From contig NZ_LGYA01000001.1 of the NCBI RefSeq assembly GCF_001273755.1, positions 1,322,857 through 1,386,856 on the forward strand: a stretch of DNA of 64,000 nucleotides, read 5' to 3'. This DNA is from Peribacillus butanolivorans. GTDB taxonomy: Bacteria > Bacillota > Bacilli > Bacillales > DSM-1321. Positions 20,100 to 27,778 of this stretch are shown here, one piece after another; within the stretch, counting starts at the first letter, position 1; each line of letters begins with the position of its first letter. The notes beneath the pieces were generated by a model. It was not told the origin of the DNA, did no database searches, and was given only the letters and a program-made list of their open reading frames with translations. The position numbers and the translations under genes are program-made.

Positions 20100-20121
20100 T
20101 ATTACTATAACTATAGTAATA
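20100..20121 (+). promoter_or_regulatory. Perfect 22-bp dyad, possible operator
   Basis: TATTACTATA (20100-20109) is followed by AC and then by its exact inverse TATAGTAATA (20112-20121). There is no T-run after it. Perfect arms of this length with a 2-base centre suggest a dimeric regulator site. The regulator is unknown. Confidence 0.55.
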
Positions 20122-20236
20122 ATGAAAAAAATAATTTGTAATAAATTCCCTCCCTTCTTAATCAAAGTATTACAAAATATCTGTTGATATTAGTAGCGGT
20201 CTTAAGAGTCCTAATTATGAAATAAGATGCTGAATT

Positions 20237-20243
20237 TGTCGAA
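20237..20243 (+). promoter_or_regulatory. Candidate Spo0A box 1
   Basis: TTTGTCGAATA contains the TGTCGAA core that defines a 0A box in Bacillus. It is about 320 bases upstream of the likely fla/che -35 region. Confidence 0.35.
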
Positions 20244-20451
20244 TATAAACTCACTTTAAAAATTTCTATTTTTTATTTAAAAAAATATTAATATAGAATT
20301 TTAAAGAAACCGTTATAAAATAAGGCTAAAAAAGCTATGTTGTATAAAATCACTTATGAAAAAATATTGCAAATTAGTTCTAAAGTATCAGTTATATAGA
20401 TTCGTTTTTCGGTATGATAAATAAGGAACTAGAGATAAATTTTGACTAAAA

Positions 20452-20458
20452 TGTCGAA
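20452..20458 (+). promoter_or_regulatory. Candidate Spo0A box 2
   Basis: ATGTCGAAAAA contains the TGTCGAA core with the flanking A-run preferred by Spo0A. A TTGACT lies 10 bases upstream and TAAAAT downstream, so the box could lie between the elements of a weak promoter. Confidence 0.4.
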
Positions 20459-20543
20459 AAAGTATGTAAAATGTAATGAATCGTAATAAATGAACTGGAA
20501 TAATACTAAAAAAAGCAGTGAATTTGAGCAAATTGTGACATTT

Positions 20544-20550
20544 TTCGACA
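20544..20550 (-). promoter_or_regulatory. Candidate Spo0A box 3, next to the flgB promoter
   Basis: On the minus strand the sequence reads TTGTCGAAAAA, a full match to the 0A-box core with its A-rich flank. It ends about 18 bases upstream of the candidate -35 element and is the inverted copy of box 2 over 10 bases. Confidence 0.45.
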
Positions 20551-20560
20551 ATAATAGGTC

Positions 20561-20596
20561 TAAAGTCTTAAAAATGTTTGTGGACATAGTTATAAT
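20561..20596 (+). promoter_or_regulatory. Candidate fla/che operon promoter (sigma-A with overlapping sigma-D-like match)
   Basis: A TTAAAA (20568-20573), 17-base spacer and perfect TATAAT (20591-20596) form a sigma-A promoter. Overlapping it, TAAA (20561-20564) and GTGGACAT (20580-20587) are 15 bases apart, a partial match (5 of 8 in the -10) to sigma-D. In B. subtilis the operon has both promoter types, so the overlap is plausible. Confidence 0.5.
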
Positions 20597-20684
20597 GTTT
20601 CTTTAGAATTAAACCATGAATACGTTGGGTTAATTTATTTCTTAAGTTATTATCTGTTTAAAATGGAAAGAGGTGAGTGATAAT

Positions 20685-21080
20685 ATGGAATTATTTTCAA
20701 ATACTTTTCAATCACTTGAAAACGCTCTGAATTATTCTAATACAAAACAAAAAGTTATTTCACAGAATATTGCGAATTCCGACACACCGAATTATAAAGC
20801 TAAAGATGTCTCCAAAAGACAGTCGTTTCAAGCTGAGTTAGAATCTTCCATCCAATCATACCGTACCGATGAAAGACACCTAAGTTTTAAATTAGAGGGT
20901 GGTGAATCCTCTTCAATCGTGACGCAGAGGAATGTGCAATACAACAATAATGGAAATAGTGTGGACATTGATAAAGAAATGACTGACCTTGCTGCAAACC
21001 AAATTTATTATAATGCAGTATCCGATCGGCTTTCAGGTAAATTCAAATCATTGGAAACTGTAATTAGGGGAGGTAAGTAA
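20685..21080 (+). CDS. flgB: Flagellar basal-body rod protein FlgB
   Basis: The first gene of the fla/che operon encodes the proximal rod protein. The 131-residue protein has the rod-type N-terminus with SQNIANSDTPNYKAKDV (the ANxxTPGY-like motif) and a C-terminal helix ending in LSGKFKSLETVIRGGK that forms the coiled-coil core. The ATG at 20685 is chosen over GTG 20673, because AAGAGGTGAG lies about eight bases upstream of it. flgC overlaps the stop by one base. Length is normal. Confidence 0.96.
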   Translation: MELFSNTFQSLENALNYSNTKQKVISQNIANSDTPNYKAKDVSKRQSFQAELESSIQSYRTDERHLSFKLEGGESSSIVTQRNVQYNNNGNSVDIDKEMTDLAANQIYYNAVSDRLSGKFKSLETVIRGGK

Positions 21081-21538
21081 TGGGGATTTTCCAAAGTATA
21101 AATACGACTGGTTCAAGCCTAACTAGTCAAAGGTTAAGGATGGATGTGATTTCTTCCAATATGGCGAATGCAGATACGACCAGAGCGGAATATGATGCAG
21201 AAACAAAGGAGTGGAAACCATACTCGAGAAAAGCAGTTGTGCTACAAAGTAAGGAAAGCAGTTTTTCAAGCTTTTTAAACGCAGCCACTGGGAAAAACAG
21301 CGGGATTGGAAACGGTGTAAAGGTTACGGAAATAGTAAGAGATGAAACGCCTTTTGAGTTGGATTATAATCCAGAACACCCCGATGCCAATGATGATGGA
21401 TATGTGGAAATGCCAAACGTCGATCCGCTTAGGGAGATGGTCGACTTAATGAGTGTCACACGATCATACGAAGCAAATGTGACAGTTTTAAATGCATCAA
21501 AGGGAATGATGATGAAAGCATTGGAAATCGGCAAATAA
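21080..21538 (+). CDS. flgC: Flagellar basal-body rod protein FlgC
   Basis: A rod protein of 152 residues. The N-terminal motif is VISSNMANADTTRAEYD and the C-terminal rod/hook signature is PLREMVDLMSVTRSYEANVT, ending in MMMKALEIGK. The protein is exported by the type III apparatus and has no cleaved signal. It overlaps flgB by one base (TAATG) with a GGGAGGTAAG site inside the end of flgB. fliE follows 21 bases later. Confidence 0.97.
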   Translation: MGIFQSINTTGSSLTSQRLRMDVISSNMANADTTRAEYDAETKEWKPYSRKAVVLQSKESSFSSFLNAATGKNSGIGNGVKVTEIVRDETPFELDYNPEHPDANDDGYVEMPNVDPLREMVDLMSVTRSYEANVTVLNASKGMMMKALEIGK

Positions 21539-21559
21539 ACTTGAATGGGGAGTGGAGAT

Positions 21560-21868
21560 ATGGAGGGGATTTCTCTTTCGGCAGGGAGCAATACATTTGA
21601 TGTATTGAAAAATGGCCAGAGTAATACAAATACACCATACGAAGCACATCGGAATTTTGCGTCCGTATTAAAAGAATCGTTGAATAAAGTTAATGAGACT
21701 CAAGTTGCATCAGACAATCTGACAACTAAACTGGTTAACGGTGAAGATGTTGAGCTTCATTCAGTGATGATTGCTTCACAAAAAGCCAGTGTTACAATGC
21801 AGGCTACACTAGAGGTCCGGAATAAGGTGGTTGAAGCCTATCAGGAAATGATGAGAATGAGTATATAG
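21560..21868 (+). CDS. fliE: Flagellar hook-basal body complex protein FliE
   Basis: FliE connects the MS ring to the rod. The protein is 102 residues from the ATG at 21560; an earlier ATG at 21545 lies before the GGGGAGTGGAG ribosome site and is unlikely. The C-terminal segment (VASDNLTTKLVNGEDVELHS, then MIASQKASVTMQATLEVRNK) is the conserved FliE region, and the end VVEAYQEMMRMSI is typical. A GC-rich hairpin lies between this gene and fliF. Confidence 0.95.
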   Translation: MEGISLSAGSNTFDVLKNGQSNTNTPYEAHRNFASVLKESLNKVNETQVASDNLTTKLVNGEDVELHSVMIASQKASVTMQATLEVRNKVVEAYQEMMRMSI

Positions 21869-21909
21869 CATTCATTTTTTAAACCTCATTATATAAAGAA
21901 AAATGGCCA

Positions 21910-21931
21910 GGGGGAAAAAGATTCCCCCTTT
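21910..21931 (+). other. GC-rich hairpin between fliE and fliF
   Basis: GGGGGAA pairs with TTCCCCC across AAAGA, followed by only three T. It resembles a weak terminator inside the operon. It may lower or process the downstream message; I cannot tell which from sequence. Confidence 0.5.
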
Positions 21932-21962
21932 CATAAATTCATAGACTGACCGGGGGATTTAA

Positions 21963-23561
21963 ATGAATGATGTACTAGTGAATTTAAAAAATAAAATAAC
22001 TGCTTTCTGGACTAGTCGCAGTAAAAAACAAAAAGTCCTCATGATTAGTGCAACCGCATTGATTATCATCGTCATTATGGTTGTCTCGGTTTTTGCCTCC
22101 CGTACAACACTGGTACCCTTATATTCTAATTTAACGCCATCAGAAACGGGAAGTATTAAAGAGAATTTAGATAGTCAAGGAATTAAGAACGAAATTTCAG
22201 ACAACGGTAAAACGATTAAAGTTCCTGAAGAAAAATTGGATACACTTAAAGTGGAGCTTGCAGCTGAAGGGATCCCGGACTCAGGAAGCATCGACTATTC
22301 ATTTTTTAGTCAGAGCGCTGGTATCGGAATGACCGAAAATGAATTCAATGTTATTAAATTGGACTCGATGCAGACGGAACTAGCCAATTTAATAAAGAAG
22401 ATTGACGGGGTTGAAGATGCGAGTGTGATGATTACACTTCCTGATAAAGGGGTTTTTGTAAGTGATACAGTAGGTGAAGCATCAGCATCAATTGTTTTGA
22501 ATACGAAATCAGGCTATAAATTTGATGAAAATCAAATTAATTCACTTTATCATCTTGTATCAAAAAGTGTTCCGAACCTCCCTACAGATAATATCGTCAT
22601 TATGAACCAAGATTTTGAGTATTATGACCTTGAAAATCAAAATTCTAATTTCGCGTCTGCTTTTGTTACTCAAAACGAAATAAAAAAAGAAATTGAACGC
22701 GATATTCAAAGACAAGTACAAAATATGCTAGGAACAATAATGGGCAGAGATAAAGTTGTCGTTTCTGTCACAACAGACATTGATTTCACTCAGGAAAACA
22801 GGGAAGAGAATATAGTTGAACCGGTGGATGAAGAAAATATGGCAGGAATTGAGATTTCTGCGCAAAGAATCAATGAATCGTATAGTGGGGATGCAGCTGG
22901 GGCTGGTGGCATTCCGCAAAGTGAGGACTCCTCTGATTCATTAGGATCTAGTTATGTTGAGGGAACAAACGGATCCGGTGATTATGAAAAAGTTGATGAA
23001 ACAATAAATAGTGAAGTGAACCGAATAAAGAAAGAAATAGTGGAAAGTCCATACAAAGTAAAGGATTTAGGTATCCAGGTAATGGTCGAGCCTCCTACGG
23101 CAGATGATCCAAACTCCTTATCTCAGCAGAGTGTAGATGATATTACACAAATCCTTAGCACAATAATCCGTACGACAATTGAGAAAAAAGCTGAAGGGGA
23201 AGAACTTACAGACGATGAGCTAAATAAGAAGATAGCGATTTCCGTTCAACCTTTTAACGGAAAAATGACAATGCCAGAAGATGGAACGAGAACTTCAGTG
23301 CCCATTTGGGTTTACATTGTAGGTGGAATATTATTATTAGTCATTATCATTCTATTATTCTTATTTTTCCGGTCAAGAAGGCGAACAGAAATGGAAGAGG
23401 AATACGTGGAGGAAGAGGAAGAAGTCGTATTCGAGGTCCCAGATTTAAATACAGAGAAGGAAACAGAGGCATCGTTAAAAAGAAAACAACTTGAGAAACT
23501 GGCAAAAGAAAAGCCGGATGAATTTGCAAAATTATTAAGAAGTTGGATAGCAGAAGATTAG
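21963..23561 (+). CDS. fliF: Flagellar MS-ring protein FliF
   Basis: FliF forms the membrane ring on which the rotor and export gate are built. The 532-residue protein has two membrane segments, near residues 22-45 (VLMISATALIIIVIMVVSVF) and 445-470. The periplasm-side ring-building motifs include LVPLYSNLTPSETGSIKENL and DGVEDASVMITLPDKGVF. The acidic linker after the second membrane segment (EMEEEYVEEEEEVVF) leads to the C-terminal tail RKQLEKLAKEKPDEFAKLLR, which binds FliG. Start ATG 21963. fliG follows 17 bases after the stop. Confidence 0.97.
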   Translation: MNDVLVNLKNKITAFWTSRSKKQKVLMISATALIIIVIMVVSVFASRTTLVPLYSNLTPSETGSIKENLDSQGIKNEISDNGKTIKVPEEKLDTLKVELAAEGIPDSGSIDYSFFSQSAGIGMTENEFNVIKLDSMQTELANLIKKIDGVEDASVMITLPDKGVFVSDTVGEASASIVLNTKSGYKFDENQINSLYHLVSKSVPNLPTDNIVIMNQDFEYYDLENQNSNFASAFVTQNEIKKEIERDIQRQVQNMLGTIMGRDKVVVSVTTDIDFTQENREENIVEPVDEENMAGIEISAQRINESYSGDAAGAGGIPQSEDSSDSLGSSYVEGTNGSGDYEKVDETINSEVNRIKKEIVESPYKVKDLGIQVMVEPPTADDPNSLSQQSVDDITQILSTIIRTTIEKKAEGEELTDDELNKKIAISVQPFNGKMTMPEDGTRTSVPIWVYIVGGILLLVIIILLFLFFRSRRRTEMEEEYVEEEEEVVFEVPDLNTEKETEASLKRKQLEKLAKEKPDEFAKLLRSWIAED

Positions 23562-23578
23562 ACTAGGAGGCTGTGCAA

Positions 23579-24598
23579 GTGACAGAAAGAAAAAAAAAGG
23601 CCGGATTGACTGGCAAACAGAAAGCTGCCATCCTCCTTATTTCCTTAGGCCCGGATGTTTCTGCATCCGTATATAAGCATCTTTCTGAAGAGGAAATTGA
23701 GAGATTGACTCTTGAAATTTCGGGAGTTAGAAAAGTAGATTCGCAGGACAAAGAAGAAATTTTAGAGGAATTTCATAATATAGCTTTAGCACAGGATTAC
23801 ATATCACAGGGTGGCATTGGATACGCGAAGCAGGTTCTTGAAAAGGCGTTAGGGACTGATCAGGCTGCGGCAATCATAAACCGCTTAACATCTTCCTTAC
23901 AAGTTCGTCCATTCGACTTTGCAAGGAAGGCAGATCCTGGACAGATATTGAATTTTATCCAAAATGAGCATCCGCAGACGATTGCCTTAATATTATCTTA
24001 TCTTGATCCAACACAGGCAGGCCATATTTTGTCTGAACTTCCCCAAGAGGTGCAGGCCGATATTGCAAGAAGAATCGCTTTAATGGATAGCACTTCGCCG
24101 GAAATCATTAATGAAGTAGAGCAGATATTAGAAAGAAAACTATCTGCAACTGTGACCCAGGATTATACCCAGACTGGCGGAGTCGAAGCGGTTGTTGATG
24201 TATTGAACGGAGTTGATCGCTCAACAGAAAGAACTATCTTAGATGCACTTGAAACCCAAGATCCAGAACTTGCAGAAGAAATCAAGAAACGGATGTTTGT
24301 CTTTGAAGATATCGTGACTCTTGATGGGAGAGCCATTCAGCGTGTTGTACGGGAATCTGAAAATGAAGATCTCAAACTTTCCCTTAAAGTGGCAAGCGAT
24401 GAAGTGAAGGAAATCGTTTTCCGTAACATGTCGAAACGAATGGTCGAAACGTTCCAGGAAGAAATGGAATATATGGGTCCTGTACGTTTGCGGGATGTAG
24501 AAGAAGCACAATCCAGAATTGTTGCTGTTGTTCGCCGCCTTGAAGAAACGGGTGAGATTGTAATCGCCCGCGGCGGAGGGGATGATATTATTGTCTAG
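23579..24598 (+). CDS. fliG: Flagellar motor switch protein FliG
   Basis: FliG is the torque-generating rotor protein. The protein is 339 residues from GTG 23579, which lies eight bases after AGGAGG; GTG 23573 is only two bases from that site. The N-terminal domain (LTGKQKAAILLISLGPD) binds FliF. The middle carries the FliM-binding EHPQT motif. The C-terminal domain has the charged torque helix (VVRESENEDLKLSLKVASDE) and the hinge MSKRMVETFQEEMEYMGPVR. fliH starts inside the last codons. Confidence 0.97.
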   Translation: MTERKKKAGLTGKQKAAILLISLGPDVSASVYKHLSEEEIERLTLEISGVRKVDSQDKEEILEEFHNIALAQDYISQGGIGYAKQVLEKALGTDQAAAIINRLTSSLQVRPFDFARKADPGQILNFIQNEHPQTIALILSYLDPTQAGHILSELPQEVQADIARRIALMDSTSPEIINEVEQILERKLSATVTQDYTQTGGVEAVVDVLNGVDRSTERTILDALETQDPELAEEIKKRMFVFEDIVTLDGRAIQRVVRESENEDLKLSLKVASDEVKEIVFRNMSKRMVETFQEEMEYMGPVRLRDVEEAQSRIVAVVRRLEETGEIVIARGGGDDIIV

Positions 24599-25355
24599 AA
24601 TTATTAAGTCCCACCAAGCAAATCAGGAGAAAAGCAATAAGATAACGATAAAAATTCGCTGTTTGGACTCACTTGAAACAGAAAGCGAGGATGAAGGGCA
24701 AATCGTTCATCATTTTCAATCAGATGAATTTCTAAACCAAGCCAAGCAGGAGGCAGAATCTCTATTAATAGAAGCAAAACAAAAAGCCAAAGCGGTTGCT
24801 GATGAAGTCCGGCAAGCTCGTGAACATTGGGAGAAGCAAGAAAAAATAATGTATATCGAACAGGCTCAAAAAGAAGGGTATCAGCAGGGAATCGAAGATG
24901 GAATCCAAAAGGGCTATAACGAGGTTGCTGGGGAGATCGCTTTTGCAAAGAAAGTGGTAGAGTCCTCTAAAAAAGATTATCAGCAACATATCGAATCATC
25001 TGAATCAGTTATTTTGGATCTTGCTATGAAAGTGGCGGGGAAAGTTATTGGCCGGCAGCTTGAAAATGATGAAGAGTCTTTTTTATCCATCGTAAAGAAA
25101 GCCATTAAAGAAGCAAGGGATTATCGGGAAGTGCAGCTGCATATTCATCCGATTCAATACCAATCGATTCTTACTCATAAGGAAGAGTTGATTTCAATCT
25201 TTCCAAAAGATACAGAATTGTATATCTATCCGAATGATGATCTAAATGAAAGTAGTTGTATCATCGAGTCGGAGAATGGAAGAATAGATGCCAGCGTTGA
25301 TAGTCAGCTACAGGAAATTAAAATGAAACTAACTGAGTTGCTGGAAGGTGAGTAA
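24591..25355 (+). CDS. fliH: Flagellar assembly protein FliH
   Basis: FliH binds and restrains the export ATPase FliI and links it to the C-ring. The protein is about 254 residues. I prefer TTG 24591 (M-SRIIKSHQ) because GGAGGGG ends nine bases upstream; the ATG at 24582 directly touches that site. The middle is a Glu/Lys/Ala-rich coiled coil with GYQQGIEDGIQKGYNE repeats of the GxxxG type. The C-terminal domain (VILDLAMKVAGKVIGRQLE) is the conserved ATP-synthase-delta-like part. It overlaps fliG by eight bases and is followed by fliI after two bases. Confidence 0.94.
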   Translation: MSRIIKSHQANQEKSNKITIKIRCLDSLETESEDEGQIVHHFQSDEFLNQAKQEAESLLIEAKQKAKAVADEVRQAREHWEKQEKIMYIEQAQKEGYQQGIEDGIQKGYNEVAGEIAFAKKVVESSKKDYQQHIESSESVILDLAMKVAGKVIGRQLENDEESFLSIVKKAIKEARDYREVQLHIHPIQYQSILTHKEELISIFPKDTELYIYPNDDLNESSCIIESENGRIDASVDSQLQEIKMKLTELLEGE

Positions 25356-25357
25356 AG

Positions 25358-26677
25358 ATGAAAGCGAAGGATCTCTTACCCTTAGTTGATGAAGTCGATC
25401 CATTTAAACACTATGGACGAGTCAAACGTGTCGTCGGGTTAATGATAGAATCCCAAGGCCCTGAAAGCTCTGTAGGCGAGGTTTGTTATATCTATACAGG
25501 TATACAAAAAAAGAAAAAGAAAATATTAGCGGAAGTTGTCGGTTTTCGTGATGAAATGGTCATTTTAATGCCATTCACAGCGGTAAGTGATATTGGACCA
25601 GGATGTATTGTTGAAGGAAGCGGACGAAGCCTTGAGATAAAGGTAGGCAGTGGATTAATAGGGAAGGTTGTCGATCCTTTAGGACATCCAATCGACGATT
25701 CGCTGCTTCCAAAAGGACTTGCTACGGTTCCGGTGGATCAAGATCCACCCAGTCCCATGGAAAGGCCTCCGATTGATGAACCGATTGATGTAGGTGTACG
25801 TGTGATTGATAGTTTATTAACAGTAGGGAAAGGCCAACGTGTTGGAATCTTTGCTGGGAGCGGTGTTGGAAAAAGTACTTTGCTTGGCATGGTAGCACGA
25901 AATACCACGGCTGACTTAAACGTGATTGGCCTTGTTGGTGAACGTGGTCGGGAAGTCCGTGAATTCATTGAGAAAGATCTTGGTCCGGAAGGGTTAGCCA
26001 GATCAATTGTTGTTGTAGCGACATCTGATCAGCCAGCGTTGATGAGAATTAAAGGTGCCTTGACGGCTACTGCCATTGCAGAATATTTTCGTGACAAAGG
26101 ATTGAACGTGATGCTAATGATGGACTCCATCACAAGGGTTGCGATGGCCCAAAGGGAGATCGGACTTGCTGTCGGAGAGCCACCCACCACAAAAGGCTAT
26201 ACGCCATCCGTTTTCGCTATCCTTCCAAGACTACTAGAAAGAACAGGCACAAATCAGTTAGGATCCATTACAGCTTTTTATACGGTTCTTGTCGACGGTG
26301 ATGATATGAATGAACCAATCACCGATGCAGTCAGGGGAATATTGGACGGTCATTTCATCTTAGACAGAAACTTAGCAAATAAAGGACAGTTTCCGGCTCT
26401 CAATGTTCTAAAGAGTATTAGTCGTGTCATGAATAATATTGTTGAGGAAAGGCATAAAAAGTCAGCAGAAAACTTACGGGCAAGTTTATCAACCTATATT
26501 GAGTCTGAAGATTTGATTAATATAGGAGCCTATAAAAAGGGTTCTTCAAAGGAAATTGAAAACTCCATTAATCGATATCCGGAAATCATTTCATTTTTAA
26601 AGCAAGGCACTCATGAAAAAGCATCCAAAGATAAGAGTATTATCAACCTCGTAAAATTGATGGAGAAAGGTGATTAG
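25358..26677 (+). CDS. fliI: Flagellum-specific ATPase FliI
   Basis: FliI powers unloading of export substrates at the type III gate. The 439-residue protein has the F1-beta-like fold. Walker A GIFAGSGVGKSTLLG is near residue 165 and Walker B is LNVMLMMDSITRVAMAQRE. The catalytic Glu region is GLVGERGREVREFIEKDLG, and GEPPTTKGYTPSVFAILPRL is family-specific. Start ATG 25358 after AAGGTGAG. It sits between fliH and fliJ, its direct partners in the ATPase complex. Confidence 0.98.
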   Translation: MKAKDLLPLVDEVDPFKHYGRVKRVVGLMIESQGPESSVGEVCYIYTGIQKKKKKILAEVVGFRDEMVILMPFTAVSDIGPGCIVEGSGRSLEIKVGSGLIGKVVDPLGHPIDDSLLPKGLATVPVDQDPPSPMERPPIDEPIDVGVRVIDSLLTVGKGQRVGIFAGSGVGKSTLLGMVARNTTADLNVIGLVGERGREVREFIEKDLGPEGLARSIVVVATSDQPALMRIKGALTATAIAEYFRDKGLNVMLMMDSITRVAMAQREIGLAVGEPPTTKGYTPSVFAILPRLLERTGTNQLGSITAFYTVLVDGDDMNEPITDAVRGILDGHFILDRNLANKGQFPALNVLKSISRVMNNIVEERHKKSAENLRASLSTYIESEDLINIGAYKKGSSKEIENSINRYPEIISFLKQGTHEKASKDKSIINLVKLMEKGD

Positions 26678-26679
26678 CA

Positions 26680-27123
26680 ATGATTTATCAATATAAATTT
26701 GAGAAGATCCTAACCATCAAGGAAAAAGAAAAAAGGGACGCACTTTCTAAATATAATGCTGCTCTAAAAACTTTTGAAAAAGTAGCCGAAAAATTGTATA
26801 AGCTTTTAAAGAAAAAAGAAGACCTTCTGGAATTCCAGCAGGAAAAGCTCCGAAATGGATTATCCGTTCAAGAAATTCGCCATCATCAGTTATTTATGGA
26901 CAATCTGGAAAAGCTCTTAAGCCATTGTCAACAGGAAGTCATTGAAGCCCGTTACAAAATGAATGTCCTGCAGGAAGTATTATTGGAAAGAAATATTGAA
27001 GTCAAAAAGTACGAGAAAATGAAAGTAAATGAGTTTCTTAAATTCCTGGATGTCATAAAGGAAGCTGAGAATAAACAAATGGATGAAATATCTATCCGGC
27101 AATTCTTTAGCAAAGGGCGTTAG
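26680..27123 (+). CDS. fliJ: Flagellar export protein FliJ
   Basis: FliJ is the central stalk of the export ATPase, like gamma of F1. The 147-residue protein is almost entirely helical and highly charged (KFEKILTIKEKEKRDALSKY at the start), predicting a long two-helix coiled coil. It follows fliI after two bases. The family is poorly conserved, so length, helix content and position carry the call. Confidence 0.92.
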   Translation: MIYQYKFEKILTIKEKEKRDALSKYNAALKTFEKVAEKLYKLLKKKEDLLEFQQEKLRNGLSVQEIRHHQLFMDNLEKLLSHCQQEVIEARYKMNVLQEVLLERNIEVKKYEKMKVNEFLKFLDVIKEAENKQMDEISIRQFFSKGR

Positions 27124-27131
27124 GTGATAGA

Positions 27132-27749
27132 ATGCGTAAAAAAGTTGAATCTACTGGATTAGATGAATTAAAAGAAAATAATATAAGCAAATTTCAATGG
27201 TTTCTTGTAATCTTCATCCCTCTAATCTTTGCGGTAACTGTAGCCATGGTAGTTTTCTCAGTTGCGGGGGTTAATGTAGTGGAAAAGGCAAAGGAGATGT
27301 CCGCTAAAATCCCCTTCGCCGAACTGATTCAAAAGGATGAGGTAAAAGAAAACTCAGCCAAAGACAATGAGAAAGTTTCAAGAAAAATGGCGAAGTTAGA
27401 AACCGAAATAGAAAACAAAGAAAAAGAGATAGAGAAGCTGGAAAGAATAATTGATACACGAGACAAGGCCGTTGAAAAGGCTGAAGCAGAAAAACAGCAG
27501 CTTCATTCTGAAGTGAAACAGCTTAGAGAAAGTCAGGATGGGAGTAAAAAGGCTTTCAAAGATATAATACGCACTTATGAAACCATGGCACCAAAGAAGT
27601 CAGCTCCTATCATTACAGAAATGAGTGATGAAGATGCGGTTATGATCCTGGCAAGCATGAAAGCTGATACTTTAGCGAAGGTATTAGAGCAAATGACAAC
27701 AGCAGATGCTGCCAGGTTAACGAAGAGACTAACGGAGCAAAGTTCTTAA
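27132..27749 (+). CDS. ylxF: YlxF/MotE-like protein of the fla/che operon
   Basis: A 205-residue protein with one membrane segment near residues 24-45 (WFLVIFIPLIFAVTVAMVVF). A strong coiled coil follows (about 80-145; KLETEIENKEKEIEKLERII). The C-terminal MgtE-N-like helical domain is about 155-200 (EMSDEDAVMILASMKADTLA). The place between fliJ and fliK matches ylxF of B. subtilis. Proteins of this build act as flagellar chaperones (MotE-like) in other bacteria; the role in Bacillus is not firmly known to me. Confidence 0.88.
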   Translation: MRKKVESTGLDELKENNISKFQWFLVIFIPLIFAVTVAMVVFSVAGVNVVEKAKEMSAKIPFAELIQKDEVKENSAKDNEKVSRKMAKLETEIENKEKEIEKLERIIDTRDKAVEKAEAEKQQLHSEVKQLRESQDGSKKAFKDIIRTYETMAPKKSAPIITEMSDEDAVMILASMKADTLAKVLEQMTTADAARLTKRLTEQSS

Positions 27750-27778
27750 GGGGAAGCTTTAAAGGAGGTGAATAATAT

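Larger units (their letters stand above)
19925..20684 (+). other. Large AT-rich regulatory gap before the fla/che operon
   Basis: About 760 bases without any convincing gene on either strand. It contains a perfect 22-bp dyad (20100-20121), three TGTCGAA boxes in both orientations, and a promoter ending at 20596. The flgB leader from there to 20685 is about 85 bases. I could not find a clean 15-base CodY box, although the region is rich in AATT segments. Confidence 0.7.
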
